This document shows, piece after piece, positions 25,201 to 35,580 of a DNA stretch of 64,000 nucleotides; position 1 is the first letter of the stretch, and each line of letters opens with the position of its first letter. The stretch is from Turritopsis dohrnii (lineage: Eukaryota > Cnidaria > Hydrozoa > Anthoathecata > Oceaniidae), in the NCBI GenBank assembly GCA_027922465.2, contig BQMF02000140.1, forward strand, positions 248,001-312,000. The letters run 5' to 3'. The position numbers and the translations under genes were made by a program. The notes below the pieces were generated by a model, which made no database searches, had not been told where the DNA came from, and saw only the letters and a list, made by a program, of their open reading frames with translations.

Positions 25201-26482
25201 CGGATATCTGAAATTAATCAGTCGAAACCTGAAATATTCTGCGACGCGAAGCGGATTAGAATATCTCAGGACGAGACTGGATAATTTCGATGTCCGATTT
25301 AGCCGAATGCAATAACTATTATCGTTGTTAAGGATTTATCATGCACTCCCTCATAAGCATCATCAATGTTACGAGGCATCATTAAAGTTTTTATGTTTCT
25401 GTTGAATATGGTTTGCTTTCTTATAAGAACGTTTTCTTAAGAAAACATTCGAAAATGTTTATTAGATGTCAATTTCAATGTGCATTTTGTTGCCGAGAAG
25501 AGTTACCTTAAGTGGATATAATTTCGCGTGGATTTAATTTCGCGGTCGGCAGAAATCTTTGATTTCGCGTGGATTTATTATCGCGGTTGATGTCTTCCAG
25601 GAAAATTTCGCGTGGATTTAATTTTGCGGACAAGCGAAAATAGGAAATTTCGAAAGAAATAAAATTTTTAACATACTATCTTATCTTCTAAAACTACTGT
25701 TCACCTAACATGTATTTTACGATAAAATCAAAAAAAGTCTCTGTTTTTTAAACTTCATTAGTGTTTTCCTCATCTTTGTCTTCGTAACAGCTTTTGTGAA
25801 CTTTCGTCCTTAAACTCACTGTCGTCGTAAACAAAGAAAGAATGTTATTATAAAAAATGATTAAAAACCATGCCTGTTATACTCTACCCCTTACAAATAC
25901 TCAAAAAATTACGTTTTGAAAAATTCAATTTCGCGTGGATTTAATTTCGCGGTTGGCCGAATTTTTATTGATTTCGCGTGGATTTAATTTCGCGTTTTTT
26001 TGAAAAAACCGCGAAAACCGCGAAATTTAATCCACGCGAAATTTTATCCACTTAAGGTAAAAAGTTGAAGAGTAGAAGGTTTTTAGTCGGTTATCATCTG
26101 ATATCAGACATCCAATATCTAAAATATTATTTGTCGTGCGGTTCTAGTCTAGCAAATATGATAATGCATGATAATCATCAATAACACTTAGGGCAGAAGA
26201 AGAATGTAATATTATACCTTCTGAGACAGTTGTTGTGAAATCTCTTTGTCTCTGCATTTCCGATTGGATGCGTTTTCCAGAAACACTTTCTAAAATTGTA
26301 TTATTGTATATATGCGTAAATGGGCAGAAACCTTTCATTAATTTATGCCACGTTTTCTGCTAAGTTCCGATTTCTATTAGATGCAATACAGTAGTATGGT
26401 GAAAAATACGACAAACCCTCTTTTTCCATCCACTACCATTTGGACCTTTGCGCTTCCTTTCAGTTGCATTTGTTGTCGCCAT
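22297..26482 (-). CDS. OTU-type protease-like protein with Cys-rich C-terminal module, 14 exons
   Basis: Predicted to act on ubiquitin or ubiquitin-like conjugates. Fourteen exons join in phase to 1815 nt (604 aa): 26482-26417, 26289-26218, 25150-25075, 25001-24903, 24657-24568, 24375-24110, 24022-23868, 23798-23548, 23483-23470 (14 nt, least sure), 23391-23259, 23193-23041, 22913-22682, 22576-22510, 22437-22297. Residues 1-22 are basic; a leucine/lysine-rich coiled region precedes the OTU core. GDGNCLYRAVSQSLFG places the catalytic Cys near 296, and SGANHFVSL gives the likely His near 470, about 175 residues later. Just after comes CSHLVKCNYCELYYHDICVQ plus CGC, a zinc-ribbon/PHD-like cluster. 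Only a protein under selection, or a young transposon gene, keeps phase over so many exons. It runs head-on toward the KDZ transposase 5.9 kb away and may be its accessory gene; a host deubiquitinase is the alternative. The most 5' exons could be replaced by a start at MDNWYQ (25150). Confidence 0.75.
25195..25308. repeat. Small near-perfect palindrome (foldback MITE)
   Basis: AAATCGGATATCTGAAATTA on the left is mirrored by TAAATCGGACATCGAAATTA read from the right end, with further pairing (AATATTCT) toward a GC-rich centre. It lies in the third-intron neighbourhood upstream of the OTU gene exon at 25150. Confidence 0.7.
25506..26057. mobile_element. MITE with TA duplication and CCTTAAGTGGATA ends
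   Basis: Terminal inverted repeats of about 40 bp (two or so mismatches) start CCTTAAGTGGATA and go on into ATTTCGCGTGGATT. The element is flanked by TA at 25504-25505 and 26058-26059. Its ends and subterminal regions repeat ATTTCGCGTGGATTTAATTT several times. It is non-coding and sits in an intron of the OTU gene. The CCTTA start, TA duplication and CGCG-rich subterminal repeats resemble the pogo element at 47478-50916, so a related transposase probably moved it. Confidence 0.88.
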
Positions 26483-27285
26483 TGCAAACTTATAAAGTAG
26501 AAATATATGAATTCGGACGTCTTATATAAATTCTTTTGAAAGTTAAAATTTTCTATTCTACTGTGCACCAATTTATGTAATTCTTCTAGAAACATGAAAT
26601 AGCATCATTTATATTATATAAGCTTTGCATGATATCCCGAAAAGACATCATTTCAACGGGGCCTCGGGTTTAAAAATTACTTAATTCTTCTAGAAACATG
26701 AAATTTAACTGTCGTATGACTAAAACTTATCAAACCTCCTCAAACCCTCTGTAAAAAGTATATCATGCTATGATAACTGGCCATTAAATTATCATAATTA
26801 AATGATCAGTGATTAATCACCATTACAAGATAAAACTATAAACAAGAGCATAGAACATCCCATGACACGAACAATACTGTAAAAACATGCTGAATCAACT
26901 GTAATGATTATGATAATGTATTCTATAACTGAAACGTTCCGTGAGAGAACTTACGTGTATACCTAATATATGTAAATGAATAAACCTTTACTTTTTTGTT
27001 TTGCATATATGAAAGAATGAAAAGACATGGCATTTTCAACAGTATCACTGTATTTCCTCCATGTATATATAGTTATCCATATGATTTTATGACAAAAAAG
27101 GTAGTATTATAATCCTAATACTGTCTCTTATAGTTTAATTAACAACATATCAAATTTCTCCCAAAGTATGAGTGAAGGTAAGCAATTTAAACATATAGTT
27201 ACATCATTTCCACATCATTCAAGTAGCACAGAGCTAATCAGGAGGGGGCCACCCAACAAAAATGTTACATTTTTTGTGAGTCTAT
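26483..27285. other. Non-coding stretch
   Basis: No gene seen. A 21-bp direct repeat (ATTCTTCTAGAAACATGAAAT, 26580 and 26690 area) brackets about 90 bp. It may be an old insertion footprint but has no recognisable ends. Confidence 0.45.
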
Positions 27286-27289
27286 ACAA

Positions 27290-27640
27290 TAATTAAATAA
27301 ATTACTAAACAAACAAACAAACAAAACCAAATACATAAGTGAATGTGGAAATATGTTTTAATAACAATAATAACAATAATAAAAACTTAAAACAACAATG
27401 AAAATGAAAAAGTATGATGTTCTATGTGTAGGTTGCAAGATAGTGTGAGAGTGTCAGTGATTTGAGTTTGGAGATTGACACGTCAGCAAATCTAACAGAG
27501 GGAAATTTTAGCTGAAGGATATTCCATTGTTGAATTGAAAGTCAAATCATGGAATTTAAGCCAAAGGTTTTAGTGTTTGCATTAGATCAATTTAGAAGGC
27601 CCTAAGGTACTTCCTCTCATTTCAACAGTACTGTAAAATC
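27290..27640 (-). pseudogene. LINE 3' end with reverse transcriptase C-terminal remnant
   Basis: Read on the minus strand the segment encodes QQWNILQLKFPSVRFADVSI followed by KLKSLTLSHYL. It has the W-N-L plus downstream FK-like helix seen at the C-terminus of CR1/jockey reverse transcriptases. It ends in a (TTTG)n-like tail (AAACAAACAAAC on the plus strand, 27306-27325). Severely 5'-truncated. Confidence 0.5.
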
Positions 27641-29330
27641 ATAGTTCACTTCCAACAAACTACGACAATATGTAACAATACTTTCTCTTAGGAGGTCCTC
27701 TAGAATAAATTATAACTGCAGTACAACAAAGCAAGTCACTTAACACTATGGTTATTGGCTATACTGACTCAAATTTGTTTATCTACTTACGATTATTTCA
27801 TTGTATATGTAATACAGTTACATTACTAATGATTCGATTCAGTAAAACACAGACATGAAAATATTATAGCATTTCTTATTCTTTTAAATTCCATGCTAGT
27901 ATATATAACTTTATATATTCATGAATGTTTAGTAACCAGCATTGAGACCGAAAACACACCCTTGTTCTCAACAAATTTTCAATACTTACAACATATCTTA
28001 TCAAGTATCGAGTATATTATAGTATTGTTAGTACCACAGTCCAAACATTGAATTGGAACTACAAAAAACAGGAATACAAGAAAAACAGGAATACATAAAT
28101 CTGATACAAAGAGGACCCAAATATATACAAGAAATGGTAACAAAACTTACTAAAAACACTGTGACAAACACCTCATACACAGGGTAACTTGCAAACACTA
28201 AAACTAACATCATATATAATAAGTAACATTTACAACATAAGGAACTATGACAAGTTGAATCATCACAAAACATCAATGCAATCACAATAATTGACGAATA
28301 CACACTTGTACTTACAGAGTTACTAGACAAAAAAAAAAAAAACAACACAAAGGACATGAGCGTAAAAAAGAAAATAATGATACAAAAGCACAAACATAAT
28401 AAACTATAGATGAGTTTCCAGTGTTAATTACACTTTTATACCTTGTACAAACTAAAAATCAAGTATAAATGTGAGTATGAAAACCGATAGGAAGTGGTAA
28501 TGTGTATTGGAACTTTCTAAATGTCAATTGTCTTTAAGGGGACTCTTGAGAACCAAATAAAGTGACAACATTTTGAAGTGTATGAAGAGCATTGTAATTC
28601 CTGCGAGGCGGCGTGCGCATACTCACAGGAAAATTGACTTGATTACGATTTGTTATGTTGGCAACATACAGTAATAATCGAGCAAAGAACACTGGTGTTT
28701 ATAAACATTACGTCACTTGAAAACTCATCTATATACTGCCTTACGTCCTAGTAACATGTATTTAAGTTCACGAATGTCTAGTATTCAGGGTAAAAGCTAA
28801 ATATGATTAAAAAAACACACCATCCTTCTTTTTCTACATAAATTTTCGATGTTTACATTCTTATCCATAATAGTATATATATATTATAAATATTATCCTA
28901 AAATATTCAGTTTTATAGATTTGAAGTTTATTAAGTGTATGTATATAGAATAATGTAACTCTGTAACTCTACAAGCACAGGAAATGAATAACAAAAATAT
29001 AAAGTAAAGAGCATATTCATCATAAAATATTCTACCCAAAATAATAATAGGAGAAGCAATAAACTGAGTTAGTGCTTGCCACCACAATTATCACCACTAT
29101 GCTGTGCGCTATGTGTACTAGCAGCTCCCGTGATCACATTATAATAATATATGACCAAAAGAAAAATCAAATCTAACAACTTTTAATGCAAAAGAAACAC
29201 AGAAAATCCCTCGTGGTCTACCTGGCCGACATTATGGATCAAATGGATCGCTTCATATGGCAGACCATGTAACAGAAACACGAAATATAGGAATACGCTC
29301 TGGGTTTTGTGCATTGGTTTTTCGTGGGAT
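27641..29330. other. Non-coding stretch
   Basis: Nothing recognised. A 121-codon minus frame at 28028-28393 is made of hydrophobic low-complexity codons in T/A-rich DNA and has no family look; I do not call it a gene. Confidence 0.5.
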
Positions 29331-30161
29331 TTTCACTCTTTTTATTCCTGTAATTCGCGATTGTGCATCCGGTTTTTATTTTAGAAAGTGACATATTTGT
29401 TTTTTTTTCACGGTCAAATCCTTCTTATTTTTTCCCTTTTTGTCGTAAAACCACGTAGAGCGAGAACACTTTTTTTGATTTTCCGCGATTAGTATATGCT
29501 CCTCCGTTTTGTTATTTTTGGTTTGCGCAGTGGAAATCAGCCGAAAAACGTCATTGGAGGAGTGCGAGCAATGCAATCTTCTTCGTTCGAAATTTGTCAA
29601 CGATCATTTCGTGAGCAAGAAACTTCGCGAAGAAGACGTGTTTCTTTTTGTATACGAATATTTTAATTTAATGTGATTGTTTTAGGCAGCAAATCGACGA
29701 AAGAAATGACGAAGAAACACAGGTTTGTATGCACGAAGGTATTGTTATTATTATAAAACGTTTTATTATCGTGTTTATTGCTAAACTTTTACTCTTATTG
29801 ATAAAAGAACACGGGTGGCACGTGTAAGTGAGTTAGTTGTTTGTTTACAATGAAAAATCATATTTAGATATACAGAAGAAGTGCAGTGAAGTTTTTAAAA
29901 ATAAGCTGCAGAAAGATCGAATGAACAAAAGGTATTATTATAAAACTTTTATTTTTGATTAATAAAAGAACAAGTTAGGTACATGTATTTGTATTTAAAT
30001 GTATTTAAATGTTTGTTTACGTTTTAGTTATCAAATATCGCTATACAGAAGAAAGTGTAGTGAAGAAATGCAGAACAAAATGATGTTTATTTACACAGTA
30101 AGGAATGGTTTTAATTTAGTTTTGAAAGATTAAATACTATAGCTTTGAATAGATATCTTAT

Positions 30162-30536
30162 TATAATCGAAGTAATAGTTCTTCTAATCGAAAAAAGTGC
30201 TCAATATTTGTTGAAATAGAGCAGAGTATTGAAGAAAAAACTACAGTTTTTCAGTACTCAGAGTTTCATGCCGTACGTATTGTACGACAATCTTCAGCTA
30301 AATAAACCGTTTTACATATAATACAATGTTAGGGTATCCATCATGACGTCAGTTATCGGAATTTTGAGACGTAAATATCAGCTGATGTTTTCGACGGTGT
30401 CTGCATTTGGCGATAATTTCTGACCTTTTATTGAGGAGGTTTTTTCCAGGGTAATTGGCGATCCAGAATTTTTCATTTAGGCAAAGTAAACATCTTTTTG
30501 ATTCTGGTGTGTATGATTTGGCTTTGGTGATTATTT
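30162..30536 (-). repeat. Penelope element pseudo-LTR, 3' copy
   Basis: This 375-bp direct repeat matches 32527-32901 at a constant offset of 2365 bp; I saw no difference. It spans the last part of the RT-GIY-YIG ORF plus the 3' UTR with the hammerhead-like motif. Confidence 0.9.
30263..30297 (-). ncRNA. Hammerhead ribozyme-like motif, 3' copy
   Basis: On the minus strand: CTGAAGA core, an 8-bp stem II (TGTCGTAC/GTACGGCA with one G-U pair) closed by AATAC, then GAAAC. The flanks complete the type I plan. TTTAG before the core can pair with CTGAA after the cleavage site (stem I), and AC-TCTGA-GT gives the very short stem III, leaving A as the cleavage-site base. The U-U mismatch next to the core weakens it. 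Penelope-like elements are known to carry such minimal hammerheads, which may act as dimers. Confidence 0.7.
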
Positions 30537-32511
30537 TCCAAGATATGGTTGGTGTTCCGTCGTTCTCTTTTATATTCCAAACTTCTGTTGAAAGCGCCGT
30601 GTTGTTTTTGTATTTTTCCAGGCGGAAAGATGTATTATGACTGTTGAACCTTTTCTTAAACGTTGTTTCGCAAAGTCCAATGTATTTTTTTTCTTTATAA
30701 TTTGGCAGATCAGATTTTATAGTAGCTTCATAAACGATGTTTGGTGTAAGACATTTATTGTTCAGGGGACATTCTTCTTTTTGTACGCAATTGCAGGATC
30801 TTTCGTTTTCATTCTTGTTGATGGGATAAAGTATCTTCTTGTTGTGGTTATCAATGATCGATTTTACATTTGGCATGCAGCTATAGCTAACTTTGATGTT
30901 GTTTTTATTAAAAAGTTTGTGATATTTATGATGTTGGGGAAAGTGTTTGTTTATTAGTTTTAGGAAGTATCTGCCGATGTTCGTTTCTAAGTTTTTGTTG
31001 TATGGGGGATTGAACCAAATGATCTTTCTTTTTCTTCGGTTTCGTTGTTGGTTTCTATTTGGTGTATATTGGAATTCGTGATTGTATCCTGATCTTTTTA
31101 GTGCTTCTTTGTAGTATGGTGTGGCTTGTGAAAAGATGTGTTCGTTGGATGATAGGTTAGATAAGCGGGTTTGTATTGACAACGGGATTTGTTTTAAAAT
31201 ACTCGGTGGGTGGTTTGATTCAATATGCACGTAGTTTGTTTCATTGTCTTGTTTATGGTACGGTCTATATGTTCCTGATTCGAGATCTAGCGTTACATCC
31301 AAGTAGTTAACTTTTTTCAGATTACATTCCACAATTATTTCTAAATTGTTTTTCTTGAAAAGTTTTTGGAATTCCTTTTTGATTTTCTCGTTCTCTGGCC
31401 CACTCGTGTTTTTAAATACAGCTAGACCATCGTCCCTGTATAGTCCAATATCTTTTCTGTTGAATTTTTTTGTTATCTGTGACAAAATGAAACAGCCGAC
31501 CAGTTCGCAAACTTCTGCTCCGTCGTAGGCTCCCATTGTTACGTCAAAAAGTGAGTCTCCTTTTTTAGCCCAGGTTTCATTATTGTTAAACAGTAATGAT
31601 TTACGCGAATGCGACAATATTTCTTTGTCCTTTTCGTTTAAAGGTATTAAGCCGTTTGCGAATTGAAGTGCATCTGTGAGTAGTTTGTCATTTATCGATG
31701 GGTAAAAATCCTTTACGTCGAACATCATGAATTTACATTTGTTTTTATCTTTAATTTGTATGAACCAATCTATCACGGCGGTTGTGCTTTGCCATTGGTT
31801 TAAATCCATTTTGGTTCTTATTTCTTTGTTTATGTTTTCGAGAATTCCTTTGCTTATTCTTCCTAATTCGTTCTTTGCTGGGTTAATAAGTCGTGTTGTA
31901 GGATTGTTCAGGAAATTATCTTTATGGTCCTTAAGGGTTATGAAGCAATTGTTTTCTCCGTTAATGTCCATTCTCTCGAGTACATTGTGTTCTTTAAGAA
32001 TTTCTTTGCCTTCTATATCTATGGTGTTCTTAATGTTATTGTTCATTTTCTTGTATGATGCGGTGATTGAGTTCGTTAGTAATCTGTTGTATTCTTCTTT
32101 ACTTAATAGATATATGTTTGATGTTTTATCAGCGTGAGCATAGACTTTTCCAGATTCTTTAATCTTTTTAATGTCTTGTTTTAATTTTGATTGGAAATCT
32201 GTCATACCTTTTCTGAATTTAAGTTTCGGGATTATTTCTATGAGTTCTTTTTCGAAGTTGATCAGTTCTGGAACTTGCTGTGGGGTATTTGTTGTTTTTA
32301 ATCCATAGTATTCCTTTCGTAATTCTTCGTCGTTTTCGTTTTCGCTTTCGAAGAAAATGGCTTTCCACCTCATTCGTTTTATAACAGCTTCTACTTTCTC
32401 AATAAGTTGTATTTTGTAATCCTTTTCTGACGCGATTGGAATGTTCTTCTTTGAATAATGCAAATTCGTTTTTTCCATTGTGTCTTTAGATTGTGAAGTT
32501 ATAGTGCTCAA
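30349..32511 (-). CDS. Penelope-like reverse transcriptase with GIY-YIG endonuclease
   Basis: Encodes 720 aa that copy the element's RNA into DNA at a nicked target. RT motifs appear in order: KFMMFDVKDFYPSI near residues 260-274 (first catalytic Asp), FDVTMGAYDGAEVCELVG near 322-340, LYRDDGLAVF near 357-366 (catalytic Asp pair) and VNYLDVTLDL near 401. A cysteine cluster (CNC...C...C) near 590 precedes the C-terminal GIY-YIG nuclease. There VYEAT and KYIGLCETTFKKRFNSH supply the GIY, YIG and Arg elements, and LCLNEKFWI...NLLNKR follows near the end. I see no stop or frameshift, so it could be active. ATG at 32511 lies 15 bp inside the 5' repeat boundary. Length fits the family. An RVT/GIY-YIG protein of another class is unlikely given the repeats and hammerhead. 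Confidence 0.93.
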   Translation of the reverse strand: MSTITSQSKDTMEKTNLHYSKKNIPIASEKDYKIQLIEKVEAVIKRMRWKAIFFESENENDEELRKEYYGLKTTNTPQQVPELINFEKELIEIIPKLKFRKGMTDFQSKLKQDIKKIKESGKVYAHADKTSNIYLLSKEEYNRLLTNSITASYKKMNNNIKNTIDIEGKEILKEHNVLERMDINGENNCFITLKDHKDNFLNNPTTRLINPAKNELGRISKGILENINKEIRTKMDLNQWQSTTAVIDWFIQIKDKNKCKFMMFDVKDFYPSINDKLLTDALQFANGLIPLNEKDKEILSHSRKSLLFNNNETWAKKGDSLFDVTMGAYDGAEVCELVGCFILSQITKKFNRKDIGLYRDDGLAVFKNTSGPENEKIKKEFQKLFKKNNLEIIVECNLKKVNYLDVTLDLESGTYRPYHKQDNETNYVHIESNHPPSILKQIPLSIQTRLSNLSSNEHIFSQATPYYKEALKRSGYNHEFQYTPNRNQQRNRRKRKIIWFNPPYNKNLETNIGRYFLKLINKHFPQHHKYHKLFNKNNIKVSYSCMPNVKSIIDNHNKKILYPINKNENERSCNCVQKEECPLNNKCLTPNIVYEATIKSDLPNYKEKKYIGLCETTFKKRFNSHNTSFRLEKYKNNTALSTEVWNIKENDGTPTISWKIITKAKSYTPESKRCLLCLNEKFWIANYPGKNLLNKRSEIIAKCRHRRKHQLIFTSQNSDN

Positions 32512-32526
32512 CTTTAAAAGGAGCGA

Positions 32527-32901
32527 TATAATCGAAGTAATAGTTCTTCTAATCGAAAAAAGTGCTCAATATTTGTTGAAATAGAGCAGAGTATTGAAGA
32601 AAAAACTACAGTTTTTCAGTACTCAGAGTTTCATGCCGTACGTATTGTACGACAATCTTCAGCTAAATAAACCGTTTTACATATAATACAATGTTAGGGT
32701 ATCCATCATGACGTCAGTTATCGGAATTTTGAGACGTAAATATCAGCTGATGTTTTCGACGGTGTCTGCATTTGGCGATAATTTCTGACCTTTTATTGAG
32801 GAGGTTTTTTCCAGGGTAATTGGCGATCCAGAATTTTTCATTTAGGCAAAGTAAACATCTTTTTGATTCTGGTGTGTATGATTTGGCTTTGGTGATTATT
32901 T
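32527..32901 (-). repeat. Penelope element pseudo-LTR, 5' copy
   Basis: Same 375 bp as 30162-30536, here upstream of the ORF. It includes a truncated tail of the coding region, so the ribozyme and any promoter within the repeat precede the RT gene. Confidence 0.9.
32628..32662 (-). ncRNA. Hammerhead ribozyme-like motif, 5' copy
   Basis: Second copy of the motif at 30263-30297 (offset 2365 bp), with the same core and stems. Placed upstream of the ORF it could trim the 5' end of the transcript. Confidence 0.7.
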
Positions 32902-34281
32902 GGTGATATCTTATTATATGAGTTCTTTCGTTTAGTTTATATGCTACTGGATGAAAAACGAAGACGAGAGTAATTTGTTTTGGTAACGCGCGCTATTATT
33001 ATTTTTATAGTTAGCAAAGAAGATTTGATTTGATTTATTTATTTACAGATCAATTAAAAATGGTCCCACAGCTATGCCTGTTTTCCTTTCTCATGGCTGT
33101 GGAAGTAGGGAACGTGTTATGCTGTCAAATTGTATCTATTGACGATGTTTGATGCTTTGTCTGCATGCCTTTCTGACAGCCATTTATGCCTTTTGTTTTG
33201 GTTTGCTTAAATATGGTTGCAGTAGTAATAAGTATTTAGCTGTTCTTTACTGAAATCTTTTTCTTTTAGGTCAGAAAGAAAATATGTAGCTATTTATAAA
33301 CGAAATTTATAAATGTATAAATGAAACACATGGTATGTTGAGAAGGTTATTTAAGAGAAGAATGGATTATGTATTTCATTGCGATTGTACTACAAAAAAG
33401 AAGCATTGCTGGGGTATATTTTTCTTCAGTTTATATTTGTTTACGGCATTCATTATTTTGTGTTATGTTAATTGCTACATACATACTTGCTAGATATATA
33501 AGTTTAGCATTATGTTTTTATTTGTTGCTTTTAATATCTTCTGGGTATTCAATTATGGTTTTGGTCAAAGTAGGGCATTTTGTTGTTTCAATTATTTTTA
33601 TTAATTTGATGTTTGGTTGTGTATGCCAGGTAAAAGTCTTTATTCTGTTCAGCACCAGTGTTGAGTGAACCCGTATTGACTCACAGTATCGGTTGACTTT
33701 ATAGACCAAATTTTATTTTTAATTGTTATCTTTAGGATAAATGCGTACTTGAATTTTCTTTTTGTTTTTTCTTTCTTTTTGTTTTATTTTTTATTTCAAT
33801 ATTGTTATAGCATGATTAGGTTTTCGGTATTACAATTCAAGTATTAATTTTTTAGGTAATAATAAAAAAAGCACAAAGAAATGAAACTCATGGTTTTAAT
33901 CATGACGTTGATGGTTTTGGGAAGAACAGACTACATATCATTTCAAAAATTCATTAATGGTTGCAGTCGAGTAGTAACTTTGGAACAAAAGAAAAAGTTG
34001 GAAGGTATCAATTTGTTTTGAATTAACATTTTGTAATGTTTGGTTTCGTATGTCTGGGTAAGCAGTTCTGTGTTATATATTGCCATTTTTTTTTACATTA
34101 AAGTTACTTTTCTTCTGCGTATAAATATATTATTCTGAGCCATGTTGCTATTTGTTTCTGTTTTTAATCTTCTGAATGTAAGAAATGAATTAAAAAATTA
34201 ATGCCTGTAGAAACTTTTACACGAGTTAAATTTCGCAACACAACGCATACTGAACATGGGTGGCGAGCGACGCCGCCTGGG

Positions 34282-34404
34282 ATGTTTTTGAGTTAAGATT
34301 CTATGATTTATTTTTTCGTCACGGCGTACGTACACGGGAATGGTGGATTTGACCTAATGTTTTCGAAGTTAAGTTCGGTAAAAAGTTTTTACCCGGGATA
34401 CTAG
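34282..34404. other. Spacer between Helitron copies A and B, ending in CTAG
   Basis: About 120 bp of unassigned sequence. Its last four bases (34401-34404) are CTAG and copy B starts with TC directly after, the same junction as in the array at 3.3-5.8 kb. Confidence 0.5.
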
Positions 34405-35580
34405 TCTTATTATAATAATCCGCGCTGTGTGTCACACTTTTATTTTAGAGAGTGATATATTTGGTTTTTTTCTCACGGTCAAATCCTTCTTATTTTTTCC
34501 CTTTTCGTCGTAAAACCACGCAGAGGTGACAGACACTTTTTTTAATATTACGTAATCTAAGTGTGACGTCTAAATTTTTAAACCAATCAAAACGCAAGAA
34601 ATTATTTTTTCGCCAATTTGATTGGTTGACGATTTCCAAAAATAAGTTCGTTAGTAACCGATTTTCATTATCGCAGTTGTTTTCACGAAGAAACACAGGT
34701 TTGTATACGTGCTGATTATTAAACTGTTTATTGCATGCGTAAGTGTTTAGTTGTTTGTTTACAATGTGAAAGCATGGTGAGAATACAGAAGAAGTGCAGT
34801 GAAGTTTTAAAAATTGGCTGTGCTGAATGAACGAACAGGTCCGTACGAAAGTATTATTATAAAACTTTTATTTTAATCATTGAACAGGTGACACATTTCG
34901 TAAGTAAGTTATGTATGTATTTTAATGTTTGTTTACGTTTTAGTTATCAAATATCGCTATACAGAAGAAAGTGCAGTGAAGAAATGCAGAACAAAAAGAT
35001 GTTTATTTACACAATTTCAATTTTAAGTTTGTTTTGAATTATTAATGTGTGAGTGCAAGAGTCAAACGTAATTCAATCGTTTGGATGAAAGCTGGATGAA
35101 AGCTGGATAAAAGCGAACGTTATGGAGCAACGAAGGGGGAGCGCAGTAAAAATTTGTTTTGGTAACGCGCGCCATTAGTTAGCAAAGAAGATTTATTTAT
35201 TAACAGATCAAATTAAAAATGGTTCTCTCATGACTGTGGAAATGGGGAACGTGATATGCAGTCTTATCTCATCTCAACCATGTCTGCTTTTTCAAAATTT
35301 TCCTGTATATTTTATACGATGTTTGGTGCATTGTTTTTCTTGCCTGTCTGTCATTTATGTCTTTTGCTTTTGTTTGCTTCAATATGGTTGTTGCAGTAGT
35401 GTGGATTGTAGCTGTTCTTCACTGAAATCTTTTTCTTTTAGGTCAAAAAGTGTATATAAACCATAAAATAAATGAAGCACATGGTTTATGATGTTGTGAG
35501 GGTTAGTTAAGGGTTTAGTCAGGCAGCTACTTGCATAAAAAAATGAGAAACCATGCAAAGAAGGGGACAATCCAAAAGAT
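34405..35580 (+). mobile_element. Helitron family-2 copy B (3' truncated)
   Basis: Starts TCTTATTATAATAATCC, a Helitron-like 5' end preceded by CTAG. Its body matches copy A on both sides of the Penelope insertion, for example GGTAACGCGCGC and AACAGATCAA near 35161-35215. It is missing the 3' third and the terminator hairpin. Non-coding. Confidence 0.65.

Larger units (their letters stand above)
30152..32918 (-). mobile_element. Penelope-like retroelement with target duplication
   Basis: A nested insertion on the minus strand. It is bounded by GATATCTTATTATA at 30152-30165 and again at 32905-32918, a 14-bp target site duplication. It contains direct repeats at both ends and one long ORF. This partly tandem layout, with a pseudo-LTR that includes the ORF 3' end and 3' UTR, is known for Penelope-like elements. 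The identical-looking repeats and undamaged ORF indicate a recent insertion. The 14-bp duplication overlaps the start of the left repeat (TATA), so the outer boundary is certain only to a few bases. Confidence 0.9.
29335..34281 (+). mobile_element. Helitron family-2 copy A, split by a Penelope-like element
   Basis: The 5' part (29335-30151) matches copy B at 34405-35035, sharing CACGGTCAAATCCTTCTTAT and CAAATATCGCTATACAGAAG. The 3' part (32919-34281) matches copy B at its start and copy C (43.6-44.9 kb) for the rest. The 3' end carries the terminator hairpin GGTGGCG-AGCGA-CGCCGCC (34259-34277) but lacks the final CTAG. Removing the inserted retroelement leaves about 2.2 kb. Non-coding; no Rep or helicase motifs. 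Confidence 0.7.

Noticed and set aside
26580..26710. 21-bp direct repeat around 90 bp as a target duplication
   Set aside because: The enclosed sequence has no element ends, and 21 bp does not fit a family I can name.
28028..28393. 121-codon hydrophobic minus-strand frame
   Set aside because: Composed of F/S/V/C codons from T-rich sequence, with no conserved pattern or transcript signals.
31727..32137. 136-codon plus-strand frame
   Set aside because: Antisense shadow of the Penelope-like reverse transcriptase gene.
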